From an uncultured Opitutales bacterium (GTDB lineage Bacteria; Verrucomicrobiota; Verrucomicrobiia; Opitutales; UBA9783): a stretch of DNA of 15,855 nucleotides. The first letter of the stretch is position 1; each line of letters opens with the position of its first letter. Location of the stretch: assembly GCA_934700265.1 (NCBI GenBank), contig CAKUXH010000015.1, positions 1 to 15,855 of the forward strand. Direction: 5' to 3'. Both the position numbers and the translations under genes were made by a program. Of this stretch, positions 1 through 9,423 are shown piece by piece. The notes beneath the pieces were generated by a model that searched no databases, had not been told where the DNA came from, and saw only the letters and a program-made list of their open reading frames with translations.

Positions 1-150
1 GTACTCATGCCTTCAGGGAAAATAAAGTACCAAAATAAAATTTTAGAAGCACACGCCATTCAAGGCAATATTGAAGCTAATGAAATTGTAAAAATTATTC
101 GCAAAAAAGATTTCGTTTGGTTGGTTGAAAAAACAAATACAAAGATATAA
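1..150 (+). CDS. NfeD-like protein, C-terminal fragment
   Basis: This is an open frame from the first base to a TAA at 148-150, giving 49 residues with the true start outside the window. The segment LMPSGKIKYQNKILEAH, followed by an I-x-x-N-E-I-V-K-I-I stretch and V-W-L-V-E-K, fits the small OB-fold at the end of NfeD-family proteins, whose usual pattern is PSG-x-V-x-x-(D/N)G-x-x-x-(D/E)A, then an acidic V-x-V-V strand and a final L-x-V. NfeD proteins are membrane-anchored partners of stomatin or SPFH proteins and ClpP-like serine proteases. The partner gene would lie to the left and cannot be seen. It converges on dnaE with only 4 bp between the stops, and I see no terminator hairpin between them. 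The assignment rests on a short fragment. Confidence 0.55.
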   Translation, partial: VLMPSGKIKYQNKILEAHAIQGNIEANEIVKIIRKKDFVWLVEKTNTKI

Positions 151-154
151 ACAC

Positions 155-1828
155 TCACCAATCATTTTGCCGAGCTATCCTGCGAAAATCTTTTTTAGGG
201 AAAGGTACAATAGGACTTGGAGTAATTTCTACCCCATAAACCCCAGGGTGAGCTCTTAAAGCAAAAATATCGTCCAATGATAATTCCGTACGAGCCCCAT
301 AAGGTAAAACTCCTTCAAGAGCATATTCATCATTTATATAAAAGCTAACTTTAACATCTAAAGAACCTGCTTTTTGAGAAATAATTTGACGTAAATTTTC
401 ACAAAAATCTATGGCAACTTCATTCGGGTACAGAATAAAATGTAAAGATTTAATTAAATTTGAAAAGTTTTTATTGAAATCAATAACACGTTGCGTATTT
501 AGTTGATAACCATCTTCGGTCTTTCGAACTATACCTTCAACAATAAGTAAAGTCCCTTCTTGTACTAAACTTTCATATTTTTCAAAATTTTCTGAAAAAA
601 GCTGCAAATCATAACGCATATCTTTCGTAGAAAGTGAAAACGAAAGCCATGGACGATTATTCTTTTTAGAAATACGCTTCGATACCTCTTCTACAACTCC
701 ACAAATTCGAAATTCTTCTCCACTAGGAACCAATGGTAATTCTTCTGGTTTATACGTTTGAAAAACAGTTTCAAGTCCATGCAAGGTATCTAAAGGGTGC
801 CCTGACAAATAAAAACCTAATAACTCTCTCTCATATTTTAATTTTTCAAAAAGTGGCATTGAAACAGCGCTAGAAACCTTATCACTTTTTTCTATCTCTG
901 TAGGCCCTAACATTTCATCAAAGTCAAATAAAGAACCTTGTCCTCTCTGAAAGTCCTGCTGAGCAATCGATGCTGCCTTTAAAAGCGATTCCATATTGTC
1001 CAACAAATAGCGCCTATCTTCACCAAAAAAAGCTCCAGCTTTAATAAGGTTTTCAACTACACGCTTATTAGAAGCTTTAGGATCAACTCGCTTGGCAAAA
1101 TCAACAAATGATTTGAAACTACCATGCACCTTTCTTTCTTCTAAAATACGTGAAGAAGCTGCATCTCCAACGCCTTTTATGGCAGATAAGCCAAATCGTA
1201 TTTGACGCTTAGTTACATCAGGTACTGGTGTAAATACCCCCAAAGATTCGTTAATATCTGGTCCTAAAATTTCAATATTCAAATTAGAACGACAATTTTC
1301 AATATAAAAAGATAATTTATCCGCATTACCCAATTCAGATGATAAAATAGCTGCCATGAATTGCGTAGGATAATGTGCTTTCAAATAAGCTGTTTGATAA
1401 ATAATGATAGCATAAGCATCTGAGTGAGATTTATTAAAACCATAACCTGCAAATTTTGCCAATACGTCAAAGATTTCATTAGCCTTTCCCTCAGGGATAC
1501 TATTATGCTCCCAAGCACCTTTTACAAAAACTTCACGCTGAGCATTCATGACTTCAACTTTTTTCTTCCCCATGGCTCGTCGCAAAATATCTGCCCCACC
1601 AAGACTATAACCTGCAATAACACGAGCAGCCTGCATAACCTGCTCCTGGAAGACCAGAATACCGTATGTTTTTCTACAGACTGGTTCTAGCAATGGGTGA
1701 ATATATTTTATCTGTTCAGGATGTTTTTTCCCATTGATATAATCAGGAATCCATTCCATAGGTCCTGGACGATTTAGGGCACTAAGTGCACTAATCTCAT
1801 CAATAGAATTAAGTTCAAACTGCTGACA
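155..1828 (-). CDS. dnaE: DNA polymerase III alpha subunit, C-terminal part after the frameshift
   Basis: This is the second part of the replicative polymerase, in the frame shifted from 1815-3731. Homologous sequence begins at about 1828 with [24 protein letters not shown], which continues the segment where the upstream frame stops. It carries the rest of the polymerase core ([30 protein letters not shown]), then a helix-hairpin-helix-like region ([10 protein letters not shown]). A candidate beta-clamp motif, QGSLFDF, follows. Next is an OB-fold ([13 protein letters not shown] to [10 protein letters not shown]) and a C-terminal domain of about 100 residues. The frame stays open for some 550 codons, so it is not a decayed relic. 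An in-frame GTG exists at 1874-1876, but it would add 16 residues that overlap the upstream part out of frame and have no counterpart in the family. I therefore read this as one gene with its other half. Confidence 0.93.
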   Translation of the reverse strand, partial: CQQFELNSIDEISALSALNRPGPMEWIPDYINGKKHPEQIKYIHPLLEPVCRKTYGILVFQEQVMQAARVIAGYSLGGADILRRAMGKKKVEVMNAQREVFVKGAWEHNSIPEGKANEIFDVLAKFAGYGFNKSHSDAYAIIIYQTAYLKAHYPTQFMAAILSSELGNADKLSFYIENCRSNLNIEILGPDINESLGVFTPVPDVTKRQIRFGLSAIKGVGDAASSRILEERKVHGSFKSFVDFAKRVDPKASNKRVVENLIKAGAFFGEDRRYLLDNMESLLKAASIAQQDFQRGQGSLFDFDEMLGPTEIEKSDKVSSAVSMPLFEKLKYERELLGFYLSGHPLDTLHGLETVFQTYKPEELPLVPSGEEFRICGVVEEVSKRISKKNNRPWLSFSLSTKDMRYDLQLFSENFEKYESLVQEGTLLIVEGIVRKTEDGYQLNTQRVIDFNKNFSNLIKSLHFILYPNEVAIDFCENLRQIISQKAGSLDVKVSFYINDEYALEGVLPYGARTELSLDDIFALRAHPGVYGVEITPSPIVPFPKKDFRRIARQNDW

Positions 1829-3731
1829 TATTTTGAACAACAGGAGATTCCAATTGAAACACTCCTGTCGTTTCACCCTTGTTCAGCATTTTAAAAGTTA
1901 AGTCATCTTCAAAAGGGATGTGGCTAATATCGAAAGTTGGATCAATTTGATCCCGTACAAGCTTTTGGGCATCATTAATAATTGTTAAGGTTTTTAGCCC
2001 TAAAAAATCCATCTTTAATAACCCTAAACCTTCCACATACTCTTTCGAATATTGTGTTGTTAAAGCACCATCTTGTAAAGTCGTTGGAACTAAATTTGAT
2101 AAAGGTTTATCCCAAATAATAATACCACAAGCATGCGTTCCAGAATTTCTCGCTACCCCTTCTAGCACCTGGCCTTCCTCAAATATTTTTTCCGCAGAAA
2201 GATTATTTTCTACCTCTTGTTTTAATTCATAAGATTTTTCCAAAGCATCTTTTAAAGTAATATGCAAATCATCTGGAATCATCTTAGACCAACGATCAGC
2301 CTCAGAATAAGGAATATCATAAACACGCGCTAAATCACGAACAACCATCTTTGCACCCAATGTTCCAAATGTTATAATATTTCCAACATTAGATTCCCCA
2401 TAAATACGTCTTACATATTGAATAACTTCCTCACGACGTCGCATGCAAAAATCAACATCAATATCTGGTGGCGATATGCGCTCTGGATTTAAGAAACGTT
2501 CAAAAAGGAGATTAAACCGCATAGGATCCGTATCTGTAATCGTCATTAAATAAGCCACCAAAGAACCAGCTGCGGAGCCACGACCTGGCCCTACTGAAAT
2601 TCCTTGTGTTTTAGCCCAGTGAATAAAATCCCATACAATAAGAAAATAATCTGTAAACCCTGTTTGCTCGATAATCTTCCACTCGTAACGTAATCGTTCG
2701 ATAATTTCTTTAGCTGTAAAACCAAAGGCATCAGGTCCTTGTTCGGTTTCATAATCGATATTATAACGTTTTTTAAGTCCTTGTATGCATAAATCGTAAA
2801 ACAAATCTTTATGAGTCTTATATTTTTGTCGATAAGATTCAGGTAAATGTGATAAATTGAATACAGGATAATGATTATCCCCAAAAGGTAAATCTACATT
2901 ACAACGTTCTGCGATTTCCAATGTATTATCTAAAGCCTCTGGATAGTCTTTAAATGCCATTTCCATTTCATCTCGAGACTTGAGATAAAATTGATGTGTT
3001 GGCATACGCATACGTTGTTCTTCATTTATTTTGCTCCCTGTTTGGATACAAAGTAAAGCATCTTGAGCTTCCCAATCAGATGCATACACATAATGAACAT
3101 CGTTTGTTGCAATACATTTTACCCCAAACTCTTTAGCAAGCTTACAAAGAAATGGATTTATTTCCGCCTGTTCGGACATTCCTTGGTTTTGCAATTCAAC
3201 ATAAAAATTTTCTTTACCAAAAATATCTACAAACAATCCTAAAGCTTTCTGAGCTTTTTGATATTCATTTCTAAGTAAAAACTGAGGAATAACACCTGTA
3301 ATACAGCCTGAAGTCGCCATTAAACCTTTGCTATATTTAGCAAGTTGCTCAAGATCTGTTCGAGGTTTATAGTAAAAACCATTAACATGTGCATCTGATA
3401 TAAGCTGTGTTAAATTAAGGAAACCATCTAAATCTTTAGCAAGCAAACACGTATGGGCCAATCTAAGATTTTCTACGCCTTGAGTTCTTTGTTTTTCTAA
3501 ACGACTTCCTTCGTAAAGGAGATAGGCTTCACATCCTAAAATAGGCTTTATTCCAGCTTTTTTAGCGGCATTAAAAAATTGAGGAATACCAAAAAGGTTA
3601 CCGTGATCAGTTAAAGCTAATGCGGACATTTCTAATTCTGAAGCCCGCTTTATCAATCGTTCTATTTTACAAGCACCATCTAATAAACTATATTCCGAAT
3701 GTACATGCAAATGAACGAATGATTTTCCCAT
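1815..3731 (-). CDS. dnaE: DNA polymerase III alpha subunit, N-terminal part ending at the frameshift
   Basis: This is the catalytic subunit of the chromosomal replicase. The N-terminal PHP domain starts at residue 6 ([15 protein letters not shown]) and keeps the metal-binding residues expected of an active PHP site: the HLHVH histidines, TDHG, CEAYL, the GC of SGCITG and NDVHY. A PHP proofreading activity is therefore plausible. The polymerase palm has PDIDVDFC with two catalytic aspartates and the third in [15 protein letters not shown]. The frame runs through the conserved [11 protein letters not shown] and then ends abruptly in NMSAV-stop. The start ATG has a possible ribosome site AGGTGA about 12 nt upstream. 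It lies 12 bp after the pseudopilin-like gene and probably shares its transcript. Together with 155-1828 the protein would be about 1,190 residues, a normal length for this family. Confidence 0.95.
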   Translation of the reverse strand: MGKSFVHLHVHSEYSLLDGACKIERLIKRASELEMSALALTDHGNLFGIPQFFNAAKKAGIKPILGCEAYLLYEGSRLEKQRTQGVENLRLAHTCLLAKDLDGFLNLTQLISDAHVNGFYYKPRTDLEQLAKYSKGLMATSGCITGVIPQFLLRNEYQKAQKALGLFVDIFGKENFYVELQNQGMSEQAEINPFLCKLAKEFGVKCIATNDVHYVYASDWEAQDALLCIQTGSKINEEQRMRMPTHQFYLKSRDEMEMAFKDYPEALDNTLEIAERCNVDLPFGDNHYPVFNLSHLPESYRQKYKTHKDLFYDLCIQGLKKRYNIDYETEQGPDAFGFTAKEIIERLRYEWKIIEQTGFTDYFLIVWDFIHWAKTQGISVGPGRGSAAGSLVAYLMTITDTDPMRFNLLFERFLNPERISPPDIDVDFCMRRREEVIQYVRRIYGESNVGNIITFGTLGAKMVVRDLARVYDIPYSEADRWSKMIPDDLHITLKDALEKSYELKQEVENNLSAEKIFEEGQVLEGVARNSGTHACGIIIWDKPLSNLVPTTLQDGALTTQYSKEYVEGLGLLKMDFLGLKTLTIINDAQKLVRDQIDPTFDISHIPFEDDLTFKMLNKGETTGVFQLESPVVQNMSAV

Positions 3732-3743
3732 AGAATTTTAGTC

Positions 3744-5267
3744 TCACCTATGCAAATCGATACGTCCATCAAAAAAACATCTTTTTTTATTATGAATACT
3801 AGGGTATTTATATTTTTCAGAAATTATTTTTATGTTTTTTATTTTCCAATCTCTGTAAGTTGGCCCAATGCATGTTCGATAAACAACTAAATCACATCTT
3901 ATATTTTCGTAAAAAGATTGAATAAAAAAAGTTTCTGTACGGTGTGTTAATTTTTCAAAAAATTCCATTTTATTTTGATAAATTTTTAACTGCTCTAGAA
4001 AATCAATTGCATTTCCATAAGGTTGATGTAACAAGTTATTTTTGACTTCTTTATCTAATTCAACATCTGAATTAAAAAATCCTAGTTTTTTAAACTGATT
4101 TTTCAAATATACTTCCGAACCATTAAAATTAAGCGATATTGCTTGAGGTGATTTAATTGTAAAATTCCAAAAGAAATCTCTTAATTTAATACCATCATCA
4201 TCTTTCATATCAAAATTATCTATGATTCGATACGGTCTAGTTTTTTCACAGAAAAAACAACAAGCATTAAGTTGTTGAATCCAATTTTTTGTTTCAAAAA
4301 TAGGCAAAGAATATCTAGTTTCATTTTGTACCAATGTATTCTCCGTCTTCGCCTTACGCCCCCAAGCACCTAGCTTTCGAGATTTTATGGAAGTTTTTAA
4401 AGTATATTTAAAAGGTTTATCTAAATCCGAATAAACAATTTGGTACCTGCCTGAAGTTAAATTTTTTTCTAAGCATAAATTCCCAACACATATTTTCTGT
4501 ATAAAAAAATCTTCTGGAAAATTAATTTTAATAGTGAAAGACCCTTGCGCCAATAAATTAAGGACTACACTTTTTTCTATATTTTTGGGAATAGTGCTTA
4601 GTGTTGATACATTATGATCAGATATTTTTCTTTCGTAACCTTGCACTTTAATTTTTACAGAACCGCTTAATGGTCGATCAAAAGGATTATATAAATCTAC
4701 TGTTAAGTTATTATTTAAAATTTCACACTGTTTAATCAATGGTAGAAATAAAGGCGTTGAAAGTTCATTTTCTGATTGCAGAATTTCCCATCGTTTTTTT
4801 ATTTCATCTTTTTTAGAATGTGGAATCTCACGAAAACACTCATCCATCATTATTTTCCGTAACCCATTTTCCTGAAAAGCACAACAAAAGTCATAAGAAT
4901 CATCTTCAAGTACATCTACAAATACTCTACAAGTAGATTTATTTAAGGCTAAATCAATAGTACCTAAATCACGAATTTCTTTTGTCCGAACATCGTAAAA
5001 ATGTAATTTCTCATCGTTTTTGTAAGGAATTATAAAATCATCCGTAGCTAATTTTTTTAATTTACTTAGTGCCCATTGTGCAAAAATTAAAACCTGTTTT
5101 TCTTTATGTATTTTTTTAATTTCTTGTAAATCTTTTCTTAAATAGCAAATTTTCTGATACGAAGATAAAATAAAACCACCTGCCAAAGCTGTTGTTATCA
5201 TTGCTATAAAAAGTAGAGTCCCTTTATTAAAGCGATTGCTTTGGCGAAATTTCTTGTGGAGTATCAT
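3744..5267 (-). CDS. Membrane-anchored protein with a pseudopilin-like N-terminus, function unknown
   Basis: About 507 residues from the ATG at 5267; another ATG at 5282 and a TTG at 5288 are in frame. A short basic leader ends in RFNKG and is followed by a hydrophobic stretch (TLLFIAMITTALAGGFILSSY) and then a charged helix. This layout, a glycine before a roughly 20-residue hydrophobic helix with no glutamate at position 5, recalls GspK-type minor pseudopilins or PilX-like proteins. The rest is hydrophilic with mixed strand and helix character, and I recognise no named domain. It is rich in cysteine (about 14, including an ACCFFC cluster), which is odd if the bulk is outside the cytoplasm. 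It overlaps the end of the secretin gene by about 40 nt and is followed closely by dnaE. Position makes a role with the secretin likely, but the identity is inferred. Confidence 0.55.
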   Translation of the reverse strand: MILHKKFRQSNRFNKGTLLFIAMITTALAGGFILSSYQKICYLRKDLQEIKKIHKEKQVLIFAQWALSKLKKLATDDFIIPYKNDEKLHFYDVRTKEIRDLGTIDLALNKSTCRVFVDVLEDDSYDFCCAFQENGLRKIMMDECFREIPHSKKDEIKKRWEILQSENELSTPLFLPLIKQCEILNNNLTVDLYNPFDRPLSGSVKIKVQGYERKISDHNVSTLSTIPKNIEKSVVLNLLAQGSFTIKINFPEDFFIQKICVGNLCLEKNLTSGRYQIVYSDLDKPFKYTLKTSIKSRKLGAWGRKAKTENTLVQNETRYSLPIFETKNWIQQLNACCFFCEKTRPYRIIDNFDMKDDDGIKLRDFFWNFTIKSPQAISLNFNGSEVYLKNQFKKLGFFNSDVELDKEVKNNLLHQPYGNAIDFLEQLKIYQNKMEFFEKLTHRTETFFIQSFYENIRCDLVVYRTCIGPTYRDWKIKNIKIISEKYKYPSIHNKKRCFFDGRIDLHR

Positions 5268-6870
5268 AATGGCCGTATCCATCAACAAGGTTAGCAGTTA
5301 CAAAAATAAGCAAATTCTTTTTTTGTAAAGTTTGACCTTTAGATGTAAACAACTTCCCCAACAAAGGAATTTGACTAAAAAATGGAATTTTATCACAGGT
5401 TTCTCTCACTTCTTCTCGTGTCAAGCCTCCCATAACTAAAGTCGACCCATCACTCAAAGAAACTTCTGTTTTTATTTTACGCGTTGAAAATATTGGCTGA
5501 AAATAACCTGAACTATACGAGGTTGTAGCATTGCCATGCGTAACAACATTTTTACCTCCATATTCAACAAAACCTTCAAATTCTGTTACACAAGGTTCCA
5601 AACAAAGGTGAATGTTTCGATTATTTTCGACCATAGGTGTTACTGACATTTCTACGCCAACATTACGAGTAACAAATTTTTCGGGAACACCAGCAATTAA
5701 GGCGGTACCTGCAGATGCTGATCCTGTTCCAGCTTGCCCAACTTCGGCATGCCCATCACGGTAACTTTCAGGGTATCTTAACTCCTGAGCAACAACGATT
5801 TCAGCTTTTCTACCTGATAACACAGTTACTTTTGGAGCACTCATAAGATCTGCATCAGAACGTTGTTCTATAGCTCGCAGCAGAATATTCATCTGATAAC
5901 GATTCAATATTGTATTTGCATCTAAAAAATTACCTACATTAGCTCCAAAATTTAATGCATTTGGAAATTGTGGTAATTCTATCGTTGCATTTTGCTTAGC
6001 CATATTCACACTTTGCAAAGAAGGCAAATTACGTAAAGATGTGCTCGTATCCAATTTTACGTGATTATCCATCCCTGAATTCCATTTTAATCCCAATTCC
6101 TCCAAAATACCTTGTTGTACTTCTAGAAATTTTGTTTCAATAGAAATTTGCTGACTTTGTCGATAAAGCCCAACAATCGTTTGTATTTTTTTTAAAAAAA
6201 CAGGAAAATGCGTTACAACAATATTCTGACCATCATAAGCAAATCCTGTTCGTTTATCATCAAAAGGAATACCAAGCTTTTGAAAAAATTTTTTTAATAA
6301 ACTTTCTTCATCCTGATTTTTATCAAAAATTTGACAATGATTTAATAGCTGAAGAACATGACCTCGTGCAATTGGAAAAGCTTGCGTAGTTAAAAAATCC
6401 ACATGTCTATGCTCATCTCTAAAAACAATAATATTATCTTCAAAACTGGCTTCAAAATGTGTCTGCTCTTGCAAATACTGAACAATTTTCCATAAACTAA
6501 TACTTGTTACATCTAGATTTATAGTCCCTGCTTTTTGCTCGGGATCAATCAATACAAAATTAAATCCTTTATCACTAAAATTATAAACACGAACAATTTC
6601 GGTTAAAACACTCAAAGCTTGGCCTAATGGTAATCCACTTACGCAAAGCTTTGGAATAATAATTGTCTTTAAAATTGTTTCCACGTTTGAAGTAGGTAAT
6701 ACTTCTTCTGATCCATTCACTTGTATATTCTTTAAGGAATGTTCTGGCAACTCCCAAGTTTGTTTCACCTCATTTAATAAAAGATTACGTACTTCCTTAC
6801 GAGGTTCTTCTGCATGGCAAATTATCAAACTACATAAACAACTAAAAAAACATTTCATCAATTTAACCAT
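5227..6870 (-). CDS. Type II/III secretion or type IV pilus secretin
   Basis: 547 residues. A Sec-type signal peptide lies at residues 1-20 (MVKLMKCFFSCLCSLIICHA, probable cleavage before EE). A small N-domain follows at about 90-160 (GTINLDVTSISLWKIVQYL), similar to STN or secretin N-domains. A second N-domain-like segment has VVTHFPVFLKKIQTIV. The C-terminal half is the secretin barrel domain (about 330-535), recognised from SAPKVTVLSGRKAEIVV, NVGVEMSVTPMV, the signature VSLSDGSTLVMGGLTREE and the end IPLLGKLFTSK plus LLIFVTANLV. It should form an outer-membrane multimeric channel for a pilus or secretion machine. The AEIVVAQELRYPESY and EFEGFVEYGG segments look verrucomicrobial. It begins the secretin, pseudopilin-like, dnaE unit. 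A weak AGGGA lies 11 nt before the ATG; a second ATG at codon 5 is possible. No lipobox is evident. Confidence 0.9.
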   Translation of the reverse strand: MVKLMKCFFSCLCSLIICHAEEPRKEVRNLLLNEVKQTWELPEHSLKNIQVNGSEEVLPTSNVETILKTIIIPKLCVSGLPLGQALSVLTEIVRVYNFSDKGFNFVLIDPEQKAGTINLDVTSISLWKIVQYLQEQTHFEASFEDNIIVFRDEHRHVDFLTTQAFPIARGHVLQLLNHCQIFDKNQDEESLLKKFFQKLGIPFDDKRTGFAYDGQNIVVTHFPVFLKKIQTIVGLYRQSQQISIETKFLEVQQGILEELGLKWNSGMDNHVKLDTSTSLRNLPSLQSVNMAKQNATIELPQFPNALNFGANVGNFLDANTILNRYQMNILLRAIEQRSDADLMSAPKVTVLSGRKAEIVVAQELRYPESYRDGHAEVGQAGTGSASAGTALIAGVPEKFVTRNVGVEMSVTPMVENNRNIHLCLEPCVTEFEGFVEYGGKNVVTHGNATTSYSSGYFQPIFSTRKIKTEVSLSDGSTLVMGGLTREEVRETCDKIPFFSQIPLLGKLFTSKGQTLQKKNLLIFVTANLVDGYGHYDTPQEISPKQSL

Positions 6871-6895
6871 AGCAAAAGTAATCCCTAAGAATATT

Positions 6896-6925
6896 ATTTT
6901 ACCACATATTTAGCGTAAATCGCAA
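6896..6925 (-). promoter_or_regulatory. Candidate sigma-70 promoter for the secretin operon
   Basis: Reading the minus strand, TTGCGA (6920-6925) and TAAAAT (6896-6901) are separated by 18 nt. The first matches four and the second five of the consensus bases. It lies just upstream of the secretin ATG and after the tRNA terminator. The region is AT-rich, so chance matches are easy. Confidence 0.35.
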
Positions 6926-6980
6926 GCATATTTACAAAACCGAAGAGAAAAAACAATCTTTACAATACTTTTAATAAAAC

Positions 6981-6999
6981 AAGCCCGAAAATCGGGCTT
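6981..6999 (-). terminator. Rho-independent terminator after tRNA-Ser
   Basis: This is a perfect 8-bp inverted repeat, AAGCCCGA / TCGGGCTT, with a 3-nt loop. It begins 9 nt past the encoded CCA of tRNA-Ser. On the minus strand it is followed by GTTTTATT. The T run on the other side (7000-7001 and beyond) could let it work in both directions, but no plus-strand gene lies upstream to need it. Confidence 0.8.
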
Positions 7000-7007
7000 T
7001 TAAATCC

Positions 7008-7097
<90 letters not shown>

Positions 7098-7102
7098 CAA
7101 CT

Positions 7103-7137
7103 AACAGATAAGAGTATGAAACAACTTCTTATCTGTT
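7103..7137 (-). terminator. Hairpin between hppA and tRNA-Ser, possible terminator or processing site
   Basis: A perfect 11-bp inverted repeat, AACAGATAAGA / TCTTATCTGTT, encloses a 13-nt loop in the gap between the hppA stop and the tRNA 5' end. The minus strand has no T run after it (AGTTGGGAG follows), so a classical intrinsic terminator is doubtful. A stem that protects the hppA mRNA 3' end or guides cleavage ahead of the tRNA fits equally well. The repeat itself is certain; its role is not. Confidence 0.5.
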
Positions 7138-7142
7138 TGCAA
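7113..7142 (-). promoter_or_regulatory. Weak candidate promoter for tRNA-Ser
   Basis: On the minus strand TTGCAA (7137-7142) and CATACT (7113-7118) are 18 nt apart, with the predicted start about 10 nt before the mature tRNA 5' end. The matches are partial and the site overlaps the 11-bp inverted repeat, so read-through from hppA remains the alternative. Confidence 0.25.
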
Positions 7143-7144
7143 CA

Positions 7145-9322
7145 CTAAAATTGAAAAACTAATGTTACACCCGCTCCAATAATAGAAGCAATCGTCATTA
7201 ATTTCAATAAGATGTTCAAGCTAGGTCCAGCTGTATCCTTGAAAGGATCTCCAACGGTATCACCAATGACAGCAGCCTTATGAGCTTCAGAACCTTTACC
7301 TCCAAAATGACCTTCTTCAATGTATTTTTTCGCATTATCCCAGGCTCCTCCAGAATTTGCCATGAAAATAGCCAATACGAAACCACACGACAATGTTCCT
7401 GCAAGCATACCAACAACACCAGGCACACCTAAGCATATACCAACAACAAATGGGAATGCAATTGTTAACAAAGCAGGTAATAACATTTCTCTCTGTGCTG
7501 ATTCCGTTGAAATACGAACACAACGAGAATAATCTGGTTTTGCTTCTCCTGTTAAAATTCCTTTAATTTCACGGAATTGGCGACGGACTTCCTCAACCAT
7601 TTTAGCTGCAGCACGTCCTACCGCATTCATAGACATTCCACAAAATACGAATGCAAGCATTGCACCCACAAACATACCCATTAAAACGCGTGGATTTAAC
7701 AAATGAACTTCAAAAAAGTGCATCAATTGGACCAAAGATACATCGCTAGTATTGCACATCGTACCATTAACTTCAATAACATCTTTACCAATACGAATCA
7801 AGCCAAGCTTTAATTCTTGAATATAAGATGCAATCAATGCTAATGCCGTCAAAGCTGCTGAACCAATCGCAAAACCTTTTCCGGTTGCAGCAGTCGTATT
7901 TCCAATTGCATCTAAAGCATCGGTACGCTGACGAACTTCTCCGGGCAAACCACTCATTTCTGCATTACCACCTGCATTATCAGCAATCGGTCCATAAGCA
8001 TCCGTTGCCAACGTAATTCCTAATGTAGACAACATTCCAACCGCTGCTAACCCAATTCCATACAATCCTTCATTGATAGCAGAAAAATTAAAATGTGATG
8101 CAAAACCAAAGGCCAAAGACATTCCGATAACCACAGCAAACACAGGAATCATCGTAGAAGCCATACCTTCACCTAAACCACCAATAATAACTGGTCCTGC
8201 TCCCGTTTCTGCTTTTTCAGCAATGCGGCGTGTTGGTTTATATTCCGCAGATGTATAATATTCACTTCCTTTACCAATAACAATACCTGTTATCAAACCG
8301 GCAACCAAAGCGCCCCAGATATGTATACCCAACCCTAAATAGTTTAATAAAAAGTAGGATACAACCACTAATCCAGCTGCAGCCACATGAATACCCCGAT
8401 CCAATGCCTTTAAAATAGCTTTTCCATTTTCAGCCCCATTAACTTTTACACAATAGATTCCGAACAAGGACAAAAATACACCCAAAGCACCCATTAAAAC
8501 AGGAGCTAATACGGCATTCCACTGCAAATCAGGCTTATTGAAAAAGGCCAAAGCACCTAAGGATGCAGCGGCCAAAATAGAACCATAATAAGATTCATAC
8601 AAGTCTGCACCCATTCCAGCAACATCACCAACGTTATCGCCAACATTATCAGCAATCGTTGCAGGATTACGAGGATCATCTTCTGGAATTCCTGCTTCAA
8701 CTTTACCCACCAAATCAGCTCCAACATCAGCAGCTTTTGTAAAAATACCACCGCCAACACGAGCAAACAAAGCCTGCAAAGAAGCACCAATACCAAACGT
8801 TACCATCGTTGTTGTAATCAACAAAGCATGTTCTGCCTGAGTTGCACAAGGCAAGCAATGATTCAAAACAAAAAACCAAAAGGAATAATCTACTAAGGCT
8901 AACCCAACCACTGTTAATCCCATAACAGAGCCACTTCGGAAAGCTACTGTCAATCCTTTATTAAGAGAATGACGAGCTGCCTCTGCTGTACGTGATGATG
9001 CAGAAGTTGCTGTCTTCATTCCAAAAAATCCAGCTAAACCAGAAAATAAGCCACTTGTTAAAAAAGCAAATGGTACCCAATGATTTTGTAAATCAAATCC
9101 ATAGGCAAGAATCCCCAATAAAATAGCTAAAACAATGAATACAAAACCAACAACTTTATATTGCTGCTTTAAATAAGCCATAGCCCCTTCTCTAACGTAA
9201 GAAGCAATCGTTCGCATGGTCTCATTGCCTTCATCCTCCTTGATCATCTGTTTATAAAAATAAACAGCAAAGCCCAATGCACACAATCCTGCAATAGGCG
9301 CTAACCAAAACAATCCATTCAT
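7145..9322 (-). CDS. hppA: Membrane-bound ion-translocating pyrophosphatase, K+-dependent type
   Basis: 725 residues, the usual length, with about 16 hydrophobic segments in the inner membrane. It hydrolyses pyrophosphate and pumps H+ or Na+. The signatures are complete: [13 protein letters not shown] (about 199-211), the acidic substrate loop through [33 protein letters not shown] (about 440-458) and [17 protein letters not shown] near the end. [10 protein letters not shown] (about 474-483) carries alanine where K+-independent enzymes have lysine, so K+ dependence is predicted from family knowledge. The gate segment GADLYESY has glutamate in the position found in Na+-pumping and some H+-pumping members, unlike plant enzymes. 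The transported ion cannot be settled by reading. The start ATG has a strong AGGAGG about 9 nt upstream. The gene stands alone, with tRNA-Ser following. Confidence 0.97.
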   Translation of the reverse strand: MNGLFWLAPIAGLCALGFAVYFYKQMIKEDEGNETMRTIASYVREGAMAYLKQQYKVVGFVFIVLAILLGILAYGFDLQNHWVPFAFLTSGLFSGLAGFFGMKTATSASSRTAEAARHSLNKGLTVAFRSGSVMGLTVVGLALVDYSFWFFVLNHCLPCATQAEHALLITTTMVTFGIGASLQALFARVGGGIFTKAADVGADLVGKVEAGIPEDDPRNPATIADNVGDNVGDVAGMGADLYESYYGSILAAASLGALAFFNKPDLQWNAVLAPVLMGALGVFLSLFGIYCVKVNGAENGKAILKALDRGIHVAAAGLVVVSYFLLNYLGLGIHIWGALVAGLITGIVIGKGSEYYTSAEYKPTRRIAEKAETGAGPVIIGGLGEGMASTMIPVFAVVIGMSLAFGFASHFNFSAINEGLYGIGLAAVGMLSTLGITLATDAYGPIADNAGGNAEMSGLPGEVRQRTDALDAIGNTTAATGKGFAIGSAALTALALIASYIQELKLGLIRIGKDVIEVNGTMCNTSDVSLVQLMHFFEVHLLNPRVLMGMFVGAMLAFVFCGMSMNAVGRAAAKMVEEVRRQFREIKGILTGEAKPDYSRCVRISTESAQREMLLPALLTIAFPFVVGICLGVPGVVGMLAGTLSCGFVLAIFMANSGGAWDNAKKYIEEGHFGGKGSEAHKAAVIGDTVGDPFKDTAGPSLNILLKLMTIASIIGAGVTLVFQF

Positions 9323-9369
9323 ATAATAGTCCTCCTAATATCCATTCCGGTGAACGTTCCTTTACTCTA

Positions 9370-9397
9370 TTTATGACATGTTTTATAAAAATTTCAA
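9370..9397 (-). promoter_or_regulatory. Candidate promoter for hppA
   Basis: On the minus strand TTGAAA (9392-9397) and CATAAA (9370-9375) are 16 nt apart, about 50 nt before the hppA ATG. They fall inside the 101-bp gap between hppA and the stop of the hybrid kinase. The consensus match is moderate. I see no convincing terminator for the kinase operon in this gap. Confidence 0.4.
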
Positions 9398-9423
9398 GGG
9401 TATTTCACCATTTTCATAAGAAA

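Noticed and set aside
1424..1690. Plus-strand open frame inside dnaE
   Set aside because: It is antisense to conserved polymerase sequence and gives no recognisable protein. The same holds for plus-strand frames inside hppA and the kinase genes.
1814..1822. prfB-like programmed +1 frameshift at GTT TGA A
   Set aside because: A shift at the stop would give NMSAVEL instead of NMCQQFEL. The C-Q-Q-F residues match the family, so the frame must change upstream, at the ATG/TGT position.
1829..1876. GTG-initiated separate gene for the C-terminal dnaE part
   Set aside because: The 16 extra residues arise from the out-of-frame overlap, no spaced ribosome site exists, and the junction is not at a domain boundary. 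A broken single gene explains it better.
5268..5288. TTG or earlier ATG start for the pseudopilin-like gene
   Set aside because: Both are possible, but they lengthen the overlap with the secretin gene and add nothing to the leader peptide. The choice of 5267 is a preference, not proof.
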